Below, in pieces: positions 26,883 to 36,101 of a stretch of DNA of 64,000 bases (position 1 is the stretch's first letter; every line of letters begins with the position of its first letter). This stretch comes from Fodinibacter sp963833495 (lineage in GTDB: Bacteria > Actinomycetota > Actinomycetes > Actinomycetales > Dermatophilaceae). The notes under the pieces are model-generated. The model searched no databases and was not told the origin of the DNA. It saw only the letters and a program-made list of their open reading frames with translations. The position numbers were made by a program, and so were the translations under genes. The stretch spans positions 62,001 through 126,000 of the forward strand of contig CAWHYJ010000002.1 in assembly GCA_963833495.1 (NCBI GenBank). Reading direction: 5' to 3'.

Positions 26883-27784
26883 CGGGCGCCCGCGCGGGCG
26901 AGCAGCGCCTCGAACCGGGGGCTCCTGGCGAGCTGCTCGGCCGGCTCCAGCTTGGCGATCGACCACTCCCAGAAGTCGAACTCGAGCGGGCTGGTGCCGT
27001 CCTGGATCATCCCCCACAGGGTCCAGCCGTAGCGCGCCATCCACCCCCACAGCTCGGCCCGGGCGACGAGTGCGTCGTCGTACTGCCCGTAGTAGGCGGT
27101 GCACACAGCGGCGAGCGCCTCCTCGCCGAGCCGGGCCTCGGCCATCGCGTTGCCGAGCTCGAAGGACGGCTCGTTCATGCCGGAGTACTCGTAGTCGATG
27201 ATCCGCAGGTCGCCGCCATCGTCGAGCACGTTGGCCGCCAGCAGGTCGTTGTGACAGGGCACCAGCGGCTCCGGGGAGAGTGCCAGAACCTTCTCCAGGC
27301 GGTCGGCGAACGGCTCGAGCGCGACGTAGCCGGCCGGCATCCGGAAGCCGTGCTCGCGCACGATGTCGAGGTAGCCGCGGCGCAGCGCGAACATGTCGAA
27401 CCGTCCCACGAAGGCGGGGCCCGAGTGCAGCCGCAGCAGGGCGCCGGCCAGCCGGGGCAGGTTGGCGGCGACGTCGGTGTCGGTCCAGGTGCGGCCGGGC
27501 AGGAACCCGACGACCATCACCCCGCGCCCCTCGAGGTAGTCCAGGACGGATGCCCCCACCCCGGCGGCGGCTGCGGCCAGGGTGTTGACGTGCTCGGCAT
27601 GCCGGTCGACCCCGAGCAGGCCGGTCTCGGGGGCCGACACCCGCACCACGACATCGAGCCCGGCGTCGGTGCGCACCCGGTAGTTGGTGTTCGTCAGGCC
27701 ACCGGGCAGGGGCGTCACGTGACGCCCCTGCCCGGTGAGGACGGGGATGCCGTCGAGCAGCTGCTCGAGCTCGCGTCCCGTCAC
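26879..27784 (-). CDS. Choline/ethanolamine kinase-like (APH family) phosphotransferase
   Basis: The GTG at 27784 (MTGRELEQLLDGIPVLTGQG) starts 5 bp after the permease stop. The 301-residue protein has a choline-kinase/APH fold: LPGGLTNTNYRVRT (nucleotide loop), VVRVSAPETGLLGVDRHAEH, the catalytic Brenner loop LVPCHNDLLAANVLDDGG with HxD replaced by HND, and the metal-binding RIIDYEYSGMNEPSFELGN. IDYEYS and NEPSFELGN are typical of LicA/choline kinases rather than antibiotic kinases. Its place between a permease and a dimethylglycine dehydrogenase-like gene suggests choline or a related amino alcohol as substrate. The gene overlaps the next one by four bases. Confidence 0.82.
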   Translation of the reverse strand: MTGRELEQLLDGIPVLTGQGRHVTPLPGGLTNTNYRVRTDAGLDVVVRVSAPETGLLGVDRHAEHVNTLAAAAAGVGASVLDYLEGRGVMVVGFLPGRTWTDTDVAANLPRLAGALLRLHSGPAFVGRFDMFALRRGYLDIVREHGFRMPAGYVALEPFADRLEKVLALSPEPLVPCHNDLLAANVLDDGGDLRIIDYEYSGMNEPSFELGNAMAEARLGEEALAAVCTAYYGQYDDALVARAELWGWMARYGWTLWGMIQDGTSPLEFDFWEWSIAKLEPAEQLARSPRFEALLARAGAR

Positions 27785-27789
27785 GATCG

Positions 27790-29442
27790 TCAGGAGACCG
27801 GGTCGTCGGTCTTCTGGTCGTGCACCTCTCCGCGGTGAGCAGTCTTGCCGTGGTGCTCCAGCGCGATCTCGTCGGCCGCGGTGACGCCCTCCGGCAGGTC
27901 GATCGTCATCTTCGGTCCCGTGAACCACTTCTTGGCCGACACGTGCCAGCCGATCCAGAGCAGCAGCAACGTGCCGCCGGTGAGGATCGGCGCGTAGTTG
28001 ACGAACTTCCAGGCGAAGTCGGCGTTGCCGGGCGTACCAGCGGGGGTGAACGGCAGGATGAAGTAGATGCTCACGATGACGATCTCGGCGCAGGCGATCG
28101 GCGCCATCCACTTCCACTTGTTGCCGAGGTTCCATGAGCCCTGCTGGAACGCGTCACCGGCACGCCAGCGCAGGAAGATCGGGATCAGGAACGCCAGGTA
28201 CAGGCCGATGACCGCCACCGAGACCACGGCGTAGAACGCTGTCGGCACGATGATCGGGGCCTCCGCGGTGCCGATGTTGACCTCCACCAGCGCGGGGAGC
28301 GTGATGATCGCGGCAACGACCGTCGAGATGAGCACGGCGTTCACCGGCACCTTGCGGGAGTTCAGCTTCGCCCACGTGGCGGCACCCGGCACGGCGCCGT
28401 CACGGGAGAAGGCGAACAGCATCCGGCTGGTCGAGGTCATGCAGGCCGTGGTGCAGAAGAACTGCCCGACGCTCGCGATGATCAGCACCAGGAAGGCCCA
28501 GTTCGAGCTCAGCGCCTGGTTGAAGATGACGGCGACGCCACCACCGCCGGCGGTCACCGCCTCCGGGTCCTGGACCGCGAAGAGGAACGCGAGCAGGAGG
28601 ATCCAGCCACCGATGGCCGAGTAGAAGATCGAGCGCCAGATGCCCTTGGCCGCACCTTCGGCGGCGTCGTGGGTCTCCTCGGACAGGTGGGCCGAGGCGT
28701 CGAAGCCGGTGATCGTGTACTGCGTCAGCAGGAAGCCGAGCGGGAGGACGTACATCCAGTAGCCCAGTCCGCTCGTCTCTCCACCGGCCAGCCCGCCGCT
28801 GTTGTTGACCCGCATCGTGAACACGTCGGAGATGCTCATGTGCTTGTCGGGCAGGAAGACCAGGATGAGGATGATGATCGCCGCACCCACCACGTGCCAC
28901 CACACCGAGACGTTGTTGAGCTTGTCCAGGATGGCGCCGCCGAAGATGTTCACGGAGGCGGTGAGGACCAGGATGACGAGGAACATCCAGAAGACGCGCT
29001 GGAGGCTGTAGCCGGCGGCCCAGGACTCGCTGAAGGTGCTGAACGACAGGTCGATGAAGGTCGCGGTGCCGTAGGCCACCGAGGCGTCGACCGCGAGCAG
29101 GCCGATCAGGTTCAGCCAGCCGGTGTAGTAGCCGGCCTTGGCGCCGCCCAGCTTGCTCGCCCACCAGTAGATGCCGCCCGAGGTCGGGTAGGCCGAGACC
29201 AGCTCGCTCATGCAGAACCCGATGATCAGGATGAAGATCGAGATCAGCGGCCAGCCGAGTGAGATGGCGATGGGGCCACCGTTGTTCCAGGCCTGGCCGA
29301 AGGTGGTGAAGCAGCCGGCCAGGATGGAGATGATCGAGAAGGAGATGGCGAAGTTGGAGAAACCCGACCATGTCCGGTTGAGCTCCTGCTTGTAGCCGAG
29401 CTCGGCGAGGCGCTTCTCGTCGTCGTTCAGTTGCACTGCCAC
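27790..29442 (-). CDS. APC-superfamily amino acid/choline permease
   Basis: The GTG at 29442 (MAVQLNDDEKRLAELGYKQE) is chosen for its GGGAG at 7 nt; a TTG at 29490 is longer but has no site. About 12 membrane helices are visible, beginning WSGFSNFAISFSIISILAGC, the signature of the amino acid/choline transporter (ACT, BAT1/HNM1-like) group. Also typical are GGIYWWASKLGG and TQYTITGFDASAHLSEET. The cytoplasmic C-terminus is acidic and His-rich. The 550 residues are normal. It leads the three-gene operon with the kinase and the dimethylglycine dehydrogenase-like enzyme, so choline, betaine-derived amines or GABA are candidate substrates. Confidence 0.85.
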   Translation of the reverse strand: MAVQLNDDEKRLAELGYKQELNRTWSGFSNFAISFSIISILAGCFTTFGQAWNNGGPIAISLGWPLISIFILIIGFCMSELVSAYPTSGGIYWWASKLGGAKAGYYTGWLNLIGLLAVDASVAYGTATFIDLSFSTFSESWAAGYSLQRVFWMFLVILVLTASVNIFGGAILDKLNNVSVWWHVVGAAIIILILVFLPDKHMSISDVFTMRVNNSGGLAGGETSGLGYWMYVLPLGFLLTQYTITGFDASAHLSEETHDAAEGAAKGIWRSIFYSAIGGWILLLAFLFAVQDPEAVTAGGGGVAVIFNQALSSNWAFLVLIIASVGQFFCTTACMTSTSRMLFAFSRDGAVPGAATWAKLNSRKVPVNAVLISTVVAAIITLPALVEVNIGTAEAPIIVPTAFYAVVSVAVIGLYLAFLIPIFLRWRAGDAFQQGSWNLGNKWKWMAPIACAEIVIVSIYFILPFTPAGTPGNADFAWKFVNYAPILTGGTLLLLWIGWHVSAKKWFTGPKMTIDLPEGVTAADEIALEHHGKTAHRGEVHDQKTDDPVS

Positions 29443-29711
29443 GGTTGTGCTCCCATGGGTCCGGCCGACCTGGGGCTCGGCCGGCGTCAAGGTGGTGCGA
29501 TGGGGGCGATGCTAGGGGCAACGGCGCGTAATTGGTATGGGTTAGGGCCATTAATCCCACGCCGGGCGTGGCGGCCACCGCCTTCGGATTCCGCAGCCTG
29601 AACCCGTCCGCAGGGAGGACACACTCCGCGGCCGAGTGGCCCACGTCACTAGGCTGCTCGCAACCGGCCCCCGCGCCGGGGAACGTGCCCACCCCGACCG
29701 GGAGGTCCCTC

Positions 29712-32700
29712 GTGTTCGCCAAGATCCTCGTCGCCAACCGTGGTGAGATCGCCGTCCGGGCCTTCCGCGCGGCCACCGAGCTCGGCGCCCGTACGGTGGC
29801 CGTCTTCCCCCACGAGGACCGCCGCTCGGAGCACCGCCTCAAGGCCGACGAGTCCTACCAGATCGGCGAGGAGGGGCACCCGGTCCGTGCCTACCTCGAC
29901 CACGAGAACATCGTGCGGGTGGCCGTCGAGTGCGGTGCCGACGCCATCTACCCCGGATACGGGTTCCTCTCCGAGAACCCCCTGCTCGCCGAGGCGTGCG
30001 AGGCCAACGGCATCACCTTCATCGGCCCGCCGGCATCCGCACTGCACCTCGCCGGCAACAAGTCGCGGGCCATCACCGCGGCCCGCGAGGCCGGGCTGCC
30101 CACGCTGGACAGCGCCCCGCCCACGACCGACCTCGACGAGCTGGCCGCGGCCGCCGAGGGCATCGGCTTCCCCGTGTTCGTCAAGGCCGTCTCCGGCGGC
30201 GGCGGGCGCGGCATGCGGCGGGTCGACGACCCCTCGACGCTGCGCGAGTCGCTCGAGGCGGCCCAGCGCGAGGCGGATGCCGCGTTCGGCGACCCGACGC
30301 TGTACCTCGAGCAGGCCGTGGTCAACCCCCGGCACATCGAGGTGCAGGTGCTCGCCGACTCGACCGGCACCGTGCTGCACCTCTACGAACGCGACTGCTC
30401 GGTGCAGCGCCGCCACCAGAAGGTCGTCGAGATCGCACCGGCGCCGAACCTCCACCCCGACACCCGCGCGCAGATGTGCGCCGATGCCGTGCGCTTCGCC
30501 GAGTCGATCGGCTACCTCAACGCCGGCACCGTCGAGTTCCTGCTGGGCGAGGACGGCCGCTACGTCTTCATCGAGATGAACCCGCGGATCCAGGTCGAGC
30601 ACACCGTCACCGAGGAGGTCACCGACGTCGACCTCGTGGTCGCCCAGATGCGGATCGCCTCGGGTGAGACGTTCGACGACCTGAACATGCGGCAGGAGGA
30701 CATCTACGTGCGCGGGGCCGCGCTGCAGTGCCGGATCACCACCGAGGACCCCGCCAACGGCTTCCGCCCGGATGCCGGGCAGATCACCGTCTACCGCTCG
30801 GCCGGCGGGGGTGGCGTGCGCCTCGACGGCGGCACGGTGTTCGTCGGCGCCCAGGTCAGCCCCCACTTCGACTCGATGCTGGTCAAGCTCACCTGCCGCG
30901 GTCGCGACTTCCCGATGGCCGTGCGCCGGGCTCGCCGGGCCTTGGCGGAGTTCAGGATCCGCGGCGTCTCGACGAACATCCCGTTCCTCGAGGGGGTGCT
31001 CGCCGACCCGGTGTTCCAGCGGGGCGAGGCGACCACCAGCTTCATCGACGAGCGGCCCGAGCTGCTCGAGGCCCGGATGGGCGGCGACCGTGGCACCAAG
31101 CTGCTCACCTACCTCGCCGACATCACCGTCAACCAGCCGCACGGGCCCGCGACGACCTTCCTCAAGCCCCGCGCCAAGCTGCCGGTCATCGACCGCGACG
31201 CCCCGCTCCCCCCGGGCAACCGCGACCTGCTGATGCGGGTCGGGCCGGCCGAGTTCGCTCGCCAGCTGCGGGCGCGCACCGACGTGCCGGTCACCGACAC
31301 CACCTTCCGCGACGCCCACCAGAGCCTGCTCGCCACCCGGATGCGCACCCGCGACCTGCTGCACGTGGCGGGCCACGTCTCGCGACTCACCCCCGAGCTG
31401 CTCTCGATGGAGGCGTGGGGCGGTGCCACCTACGACGTCGCGCTGCGCTTCCTGTCCGAGGACCCGTGGGAGCGCCTGGCCCTGCTGCGCGAGGCCATGC
31501 CGAACATCCCGCTGCAGATGCTGCTGCGCGGCCGCAACACCGTCGGCTACACGCCCTACCCCACCAAGGTCACCGACGCCTTCGTGCACGAGGCCGCCCG
31601 CACCGGGCTCGACATCTTCCGCATCTTCGACTCGCTCAACGACGTCGCGCAGATGCGGCCGGCGGTCGAGGCGGTGCTCGACACCGGCACCGCGGTCGCC
31701 GAGGTGGCCCTGTGCTACACCGGAAACCTGCTCGACCCGCGCGAGAAGCTCTACACGCTCGACTACTACCTGCGCCTCGCCGAGCAGATCGTCGACACCG
31801 GCGCCCACGTGCTCGCCATCAAGGACATGGCCGGCCTGCTGCGGGCCCCGGCCGCGACCCGGCTGGTGACGGCCCTGCGCGAGAGCTTCGACCTGCCCGT
31901 GCACCTGCACACCCACGACACCGCGGGCGGCCAGATCGGCACCCTCCTCGCCGCCATCGACGCGGGCGTGGATGCCGTCGACGCGGCCTGCTCCTCGATG
32001 TCGGGCACGACCAGCCAGCCCAGCCTGTCGGCCCTGGTCGCCGCCACCGACGGCACCGAGCGCCCCACCGGCCTCGACATCGACAAGGTCTTCTCGCTCG
32101 AGCCCTACTGGGAGGCCGTGCGCACCCTCTACAAGCCGTTCGAGTCGGGGCTGGCCTCCCCCACCGGTCGGGTCTACTTCCACGAGATCCCCGGCGGCCA
32201 GCTGTCCAACCTGCGCCAGCAGGCCATCGCCCTCGGCCTCGGCGACCGGTTCGAGGACATCGAGGACATGTACGCCGCCGCAAACCGCATCCTCGGCAAC
32301 CTGGTCAAGGTCACCCCGTCGTCGAAGGTCGTCGGCGACCTCGCGCTGGCCCTGGTCGGCGCCGGCGCCGACCCCGACGACTTCGAGCAGAACCCCACGA
32401 AGTACGACATCCCCGACTCCGTGATCGGCTTCCTCGAGGGCGAGCTCGGCGACCCGCCCGGCGGCTGGCCGGAGCCCTTCCGCACCAAGGCCCTGCAGGG
32501 GCGCCACGCCAAGCCCCGCACCACCGAGCTGACGGCCGAGCAGGAGGCGGCGCTGTCGGCCGACCCGCGGCGCACCCTGAACGAGCTGCTCTTCCCCGGC
32601 CCCACCAAGGAGTTCCAGGACAGCCGCGACCGCTTCGGCAACCTGTCGGTGCTCGGCACCATCGAGTTCCTGCACGGGCTGGAGCAGGGCAGCGAGTACG

Positions 32701-33098
32701 AAGCCGAGATCGAGGCCGGCAAGCGCCTGCTGCTCGGCATCAGCAGCATCGGTGATGCCGACCGGCACGGCATGCGCACCGTCATGTGCACCCTGAACGG
32801 CCAGTTCCGGCCCATCCAGGTGCGCGACCGCTCGGTCACCGCCGACGTCAAGTCGGTCGAGAAGGCCGACCCGGGCCAGCCGGGCCACGTGCCGGCACCC
32901 TTCTCGGGCGTCGTCACCCCGGCCGTGGCCGAGGGTGACACCGTCGAGGCCGGCGGGGTCGTCGCGACCATCGAGGCCATGAAGATGGAGGCGAACATCA
33001 CCAGCCCGGTCGGCGGCACCGTCGAGCGGCTGGCGATCAGCGGGCACCACCAGCAGGTCGAGGGTGGCGACCTCATCCTCGTGGTGTCCCCCGCCTGA
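29712..33098 (+). CDS. pyc: Pyruvate carboxylase
   Basis: The GTG at 29712 (MFAKILVANRGEIAVRAFRA) follows GGGAGGTCCCTC; upstream in-frame sequence is noncoding. Order of domains: biotin carboxylase with ATP-grasp (VFVKAVSGGGGRGMRRVDDP near residue 160, EMNPRIQVEHTVTEEV near 290), carboxyltransferase (VTDTTFRDAHQSLLATRMRT near 530, a metal-binding HLHTHDTAG near 735), and a C-terminal biotinyl domain with EAMKMEA, the biotinylated Lys being about residue 1091. 1128 residues, as usual. It carboxylates pyruvate to oxaloacetate for anaplerosis. It is divergent from the permease operon and ends without a strong hairpin. Confidence 0.97.
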   Translation: MFAKILVANRGEIAVRAFRAATELGARTVAVFPHEDRRSEHRLKADESYQIGEEGHPVRAYLDHENIVRVAVECGADAIYPGYGFLSENPLLAEACEANGITFIGPPASALHLAGNKSRAITAAREAGLPTLDSAPPTTDLDELAAAAEGIGFPVFVKAVSGGGGRGMRRVDDPSTLRESLEAAQREADAAFGDPTLYLEQAVVNPRHIEVQVLADSTGTVLHLYERDCSVQRRHQKVVEIAPAPNLHPDTRAQMCADAVRFAESIGYLNAGTVEFLLGEDGRYVFIEMNPRIQVEHTVTEEVTDVDLVVAQMRIASGETFDDLNMRQEDIYVRGAALQCRITTEDPANGFRPDAGQITVYRSAGGGGVRLDGGTVFVGAQVSPHFDSMLVKLTCRGRDFPMAVRRARRALAEFRIRGVSTNIPFLEGVLADPVFQRGEATTSFIDERPELLEARMGGDRGTKLLTYLADITVNQPHGPATTFLKPRAKLPVIDRDAPLPPGNRDLLMRVGPAEFARQLRARTDVPVTDTTFRDAHQSLLATRMRTRDLLHVAGHVSRLTPELLSMEAWGGATYDVALRFLSEDPWERLALLREAMPNIPLQMLLRGRNTVGYTPYPTKVTDAFVHEAARTGLDIFRIFDSLNDVAQMRPAVEAVLDTGTAVAEVALCYTGNLLDPREKLYTLDYYLRLAEQIVDTGAHVLAIKDMAGLLRAPAATRLVTALRESFDLPVHLHTHDTAGGQIGTLLAAIDAGVDAVDAACSSMSGTTSQPSLSALVAATDGTERPTGLDIDKVFSLEPYWEAVRTLYKPFESGLASPTGRVYFHEIPGGQLSNLRQQAIALGLGDRFEDIEDMYAAANRILGNLVKVTPSSKVVGDLALALVGAGADPDDFEQNPTKYDIPDSVIGFLEGELGDPPGGWPEPFRTKALQGRHAKPRTTELTAEQEAALSADPRRTLNELLFPGPTKEFQDSRDRFGNLSVLGTIEFLHGLEQGSEYEAEIEAGKRLLLGISSIGDADRHGMRTVMCTLNGQFRPIQVRDRSVTADVKSVEKADPGQPGHVPAPFSGVVTPAVAEGDTVEAGGVVATIEAMKMEANITSPVGGTVERLAISGHHQQVEGGDLILVVSPA

Positions 33099-33287
33099 CC
33101 GGGGCCCCAGCGCTGCCAGAGGCTCAGGATGCTGCGCGTCCGGCGGCGCTGAAGAGCCAATGCGTTGCCGTCACAGATGGTCGGAGGCGAAAGCCCCGCG
33201 CGGGGAGCTGCCCTCGTACGGTGGTCGTTCCGGCATCGGTCAAGAAGCGGCAAGGTGCTCCGATTTCACGAGTGGACGGAGAGCGAC

Positions 33288-33461
33288 ATGGGCGCAGGCG
33301 ACAAGATGGACAACATGAAGGACAAGCTGGCCGGTCAGGGCAAGGAGGCCGCCGGCAAGGCCACCGACAACGAGCGGCTCGAAGCCGAGGGCAAGGTCGA
33401 CCAGTCGCAGGCCGACATCAAGCAGGCCGGCGAGAAGGTCAAGGACGCCTTCAAGAACTGA
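33288..33461 (+). CDS. CsbD family stress protein
   Basis: An ATG at 33288 with GGAGAG upstream gives a 57-residue, highly charged protein: MGAGDKMDNMKDKLAGQGKE, AAGKATDNERLEAEGKVDQS, and DIKQAGEKVKDAFKN. This is the CsbD pattern (general stress, sigma-B regulon in Bacillus), natively helical and of unknown mechanism. It is followed by a strong terminator and lies alone after pyc. Confidence 0.9.
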   Translation: MGAGDKMDNMKDKLAGQGKEAAGKATDNERLEAEGKVDQSQADIKQAGEKVKDAFKN

Positions 33462-33486
33462 CCGCGTTCGGGTCCGGAGGACCACC

Positions 33487-33533
33487 GTTCGAGGTGATGT
33501 CCTGGCTCCACGGGCCAGGACATCACCTCGAAC
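33487..33533. terminator. 19-bp perfect hairpin between csbD-like gene and DUF2207 gene
   Basis: Arms 33487-33505 and 33515-33533 are exact reverse complements around a 9-nt loop. It lies between two convergent genes (stops at 33461 and 33565) and so probably terminates both. Confidence 0.85.
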
Positions 33534-33564
33534 CATGTGAGGGGCCACCCCCTGCCGCGTGCGG

Positions 33565-35565
33565 CTACCAGCTGCCGCCCGAGGACCCGCCGCCACCGCC
33601 GCCGGAGAAGCCGCCTCCCCCGCTGAAACCGCTCGAGCCCGAGGAGCCCGGCGTGGACACGAAGGTGCCGGCCGCGACGGTGGAGAAGGAGTCCATGCTC
33701 GACGCGACGTCGGAGAAGCCGCCGGTGGACCAGCTGCCGACGTACCACGTGGGGCTGGCGAGGGAGTGGCCGGCAGCGCTCGCCGCTGCGGCGACGTCCT
33801 CGAAGACCCGGGCCCAGCGGTCGGCCAGGCCGAAGACGATGGCGTAGGGCAGGAAGCGGCTGAAGACGTCCTGCGCCTCCTCCCACCGGATCTGGTTGGC
33901 CTCCGCGGTCGCGATGTAGCGCTCGAAGCCGCGCGCCTGGGCGAGGACCGCCGACCCCTGGGCGGTGCGCGCCGCCATCCGTGCGCCGAGCACGCGGATC
34001 AGGAGGCCGGCCACCACGCCGCCGACGACGAGCAGCCAGGCCGGGTTGAAGGCCAAACCGGAGTCCTGATAGAGCGCCGACAGCGGCCCGGCCCCGAAGA
34101 AGGCGAAGACCACCGACCCGGCGATCACGAAGGTGCCGAAGCCGACCCAGCCGGTGCGCTGCCGCTCGGGGCTGCGCCGGAACCACCCACGCTGCACGAC
34201 CTCGTCGTACATCAGCCGCTCGACGGCATCCAAGGTCGGCTTGAAGCGGTTCTTCAGCTGGGACAGGGCAATGCGGTTGCCGCCCAAGAAGATCGAGTCG
34301 AGGAGCAGCTGCTCGTAGGGCGCGAGGGCGCCCGCGGTGGCCGGGGGCGAGGTGCGGGTGAGCACCCAGTCGTCGGCGCGGAAGACGCCCTGGTCGTCGC
34401 GCGAGATCTGCAGGTGTCCGCGCACGGCGAGGTCGACGAGCGTGGAGGTGATGTCGACGAGGTTGACCTCCTCGTCGAGGATCGTGCCGACCATGCCGGG
34501 CTGGACGCCGGGTGGCGGGGTGAACTGCACGGCCACGGTCGGTCTCGGCCCACCGACCACCACCGGCACCTGCTGGTCGACGCCGGGGGTGAGGCCCGGG
34601 GTGAGTCCGGCGTACTGCTCGTCACGGCCCCGGCTCCACACGAGCAGCCCCATCAGGGCTCCGGCCAGCAGTGGCAGCAGCAGCGCGAGACCGATCGTGA
34701 GCCAGGCCAGCGCCCGCGCCAGACCGGGGCTCACGACGGCCCCGGACCCGGCATCCGCGGACCCCTCGCGCACGTCGGGAGTGAGGTCGCCGAAGGCATT
34801 GCGCGGGTAGGAGGTGAGCACGCTCGCGCCCTGCTCGGCCGCCAGGTCGGGGACGGCGAAGGTGCTGGTCATGCCGGTGACCGCCTGGCACGGCGTGGTG
34901 GCGCCGAGGTCGCCGTAGAAGCAGGCGGCCCGGGTGGCGGCGACCGGGCCGGTCACGGTGGCCGACACCTGCTGCTGCGGGAAGCCGTTGGAGGGGTCGA
35001 CCACGTTGTAGAAGAACTCGGCGGTGCCGTCGCCGATGTCGTTGACCACGTGGGCCAGCCGGTAGCGCACCACGTAGTCGGCGGTGCCGGTGACGGTCTG
35101 CGAGGGACTGCCGACGCGGATCTGCCGGTAGGCCCCGAAGTCGGAGATCGAGATGTCGGTCGGTGCCCCCGACGGCGAGGTGACCGAGACCCCGGTCAGC
35201 TCGTAGAACCGGTACTGCGTGTCGCTGTCCTGGTAGCCCGCGCGCACCTTGACGTTGCGCACGATGCCGTGTCGCTCCTCCCCCTCCGGGAAGCGCCAGC
35301 GGATGGTCTCGGTGACGACGACCGAGCCGTCGGTGTCGACCTCGAACTCGGTGAGCAGCTTGTCGGCCTGCTCCTGCGCCGGAACCCCGGCCGCGGGCGC
35401 GGCCCCTGCCGACCACGCCGCCACAGCAGCAACTGGCTGCGCTCGGGTGGGGGCGGCCAGGGCGAGCGGAACCAGCAGCAGCACCACGAGCGCGATGCCG
35501 AGGCACCAGAGCAGCCGCAGCCACGCGCGCCGGTCGGCGGCCCGTGCGCCCGGGGTGCCGGTCAC
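33565..35565 (-). CDS. DUF2207 membrane protein
   Basis: The GTG at 35565 directly abuts the smpB stop. After a signal/anchor helix (LLWCLGIALVVLLLVPLALA) the extracellular DUF2207 domain runs to about residue 270: TEFEVDTDGSVVVTETIRWR, FPEGEERHGIVRNVKV, VGSPSQTVTGTADYVVRYRL. Further membrane helices lie at about 280-305 and 480-530, with a cytoplasmic winged-helix-like part (TILDEEVNLVDITSTLVDLA). The C-terminus is a Gly/Ser-rich tail (SGFSGGGGFSGGGGGGSSGG), typical for the family. The 666 residues are normal; the function is unknown, possibly in the envelope. It is co-transcribed with smpB. Confidence 0.88.
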   Translation of the reverse strand: MTGTPGARAADRRAWLRLLWCLGIALVVLLLVPLALAAPTRAQPVAAVAAWSAGAAPAAGVPAQEQADKLLTEFEVDTDGSVVVTETIRWRFPEGEERHGIVRNVKVRAGYQDSDTQYRFYELTGVSVTSPSGAPTDISISDFGAYRQIRVGSPSQTVTGTADYVVRYRLAHVVNDIGDGTAEFFYNVVDPSNGFPQQQVSATVTGPVAATRAACFYGDLGATTPCQAVTGMTSTFAVPDLAAEQGASVLTSYPRNAFGDLTPDVREGSADAGSGAVVSPGLARALAWLTIGLALLLPLLAGALMGLLVWSRGRDEQYAGLTPGLTPGVDQQVPVVVGGPRPTVAVQFTPPPGVQPGMVGTILDEEVNLVDITSTLVDLAVRGHLQISRDDQGVFRADDWVLTRTSPPATAGALAPYEQLLLDSIFLGGNRIALSQLKNRFKPTLDAVERLMYDEVVQRGWFRRSPERQRTGWVGFGTFVIAGSVVFAFFGAGPLSALYQDSGLAFNPAWLLVVGGVVAGLLIRVLGARMAARTAQGSAVLAQARGFERYIATAEANQIRWEEAQDVFSRFLPYAIVFGLADRWARVFEDVAAAASAAGHSLASPTWYVGSWSTGGFSDVASSMDSFSTVAAGTFVSTPGSSGSSGFSGGGGFSGGGGGGSSGGSW

Positions 35566-36045
35566 TCAGTCCTCGCCGCGCCGGCGGGCGGCGATGGCGC
35601 GGTCGGCCTCGCGGTTGTCCTGGCGCTCGCGCAGGGCCTGGCGCTTGTCGTAGTTCTTCTTGCCCTTGGCCACGGCGAGCTCGACCTTCGCGCGGCCGTC
35701 CTTGAAGTAGAGCGACAGCGGCACGATGGTGTGCCCGGTCTCGCGGGTGGCGTGCAGGATCTTCTCGAGCTCGCGCCGGTGCAGCAGCAGCTTGCGGCGC
35801 CGCCGCGGCGTGTGGTTGTTCCACGTGCCGTTGCTGTACTCGGGGATGTGTACCCCCTCGAGCCACAGCTCGTCGTCACGGTCGAAGCCCGCCCAGCCGT
35901 CGACCAGCGAGGCCCGACCCATCCGCAGCGCCTTGACCTCGGTGCCCACCAGCACCAGGCCCGCCTCGTAGGTGTCCTCGATGAGGTAGTCGTGGCGGGC
36001 CTTGCGGTTGCTCGCGACGAGCTTTCGTCCGGTCTCCTTGGGCAC
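35566..36045 (-). CDS. smpB: SsrA-binding protein SmpB
   Basis: The 159-residue protein starts with GTG at 36045 (MPKETGRKLVASNRKARHDY) and shows the SmpB core: LIEDTYEAGLVLVGTEVKAL, ASLVDGWAGFDRDDELWLEG, HIPEYSNGTWNNHTPRRRRK and LLHRRELEKI. The basic tail (KGKKNYDKRQALRERQDNRE) inserts into the empty mRNA channel. It binds tmRNA, encoded at 23243-23610, and brings it to stalled ribosomes. It belongs to the ftsE-ftsX-M23-smpB group on the minus strand. Confidence 0.97.
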   Translation of the reverse strand: MPKETGRKLVASNRKARHDYLIEDTYEAGLVLVGTEVKALRMGRASLVDGWAGFDRDDELWLEGVHIPEYSNGTWNNHTPRRRRKLLLHRRELEKILHATRETGHTIVPLSLYFKDGRAKVELAVAKGKKNYDKRQALRERQDNREADRAIAARRRGED

Positions 36046-36101
36046 GAGCCGAGGTTACCCGGCCGGGGCACCCATCCCTACCGAGTTGCCGCGCGCGCGG
36101 C

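Noticed and set aside
29649..33050. Minus-strand open frame of 1133 codons opposite pyruvate carboxylase
   Set aside because: It is the antisense shadow of pyc. Its translation is Gly/Val/His-rich without any domain, and the plus-strand gene is certain.
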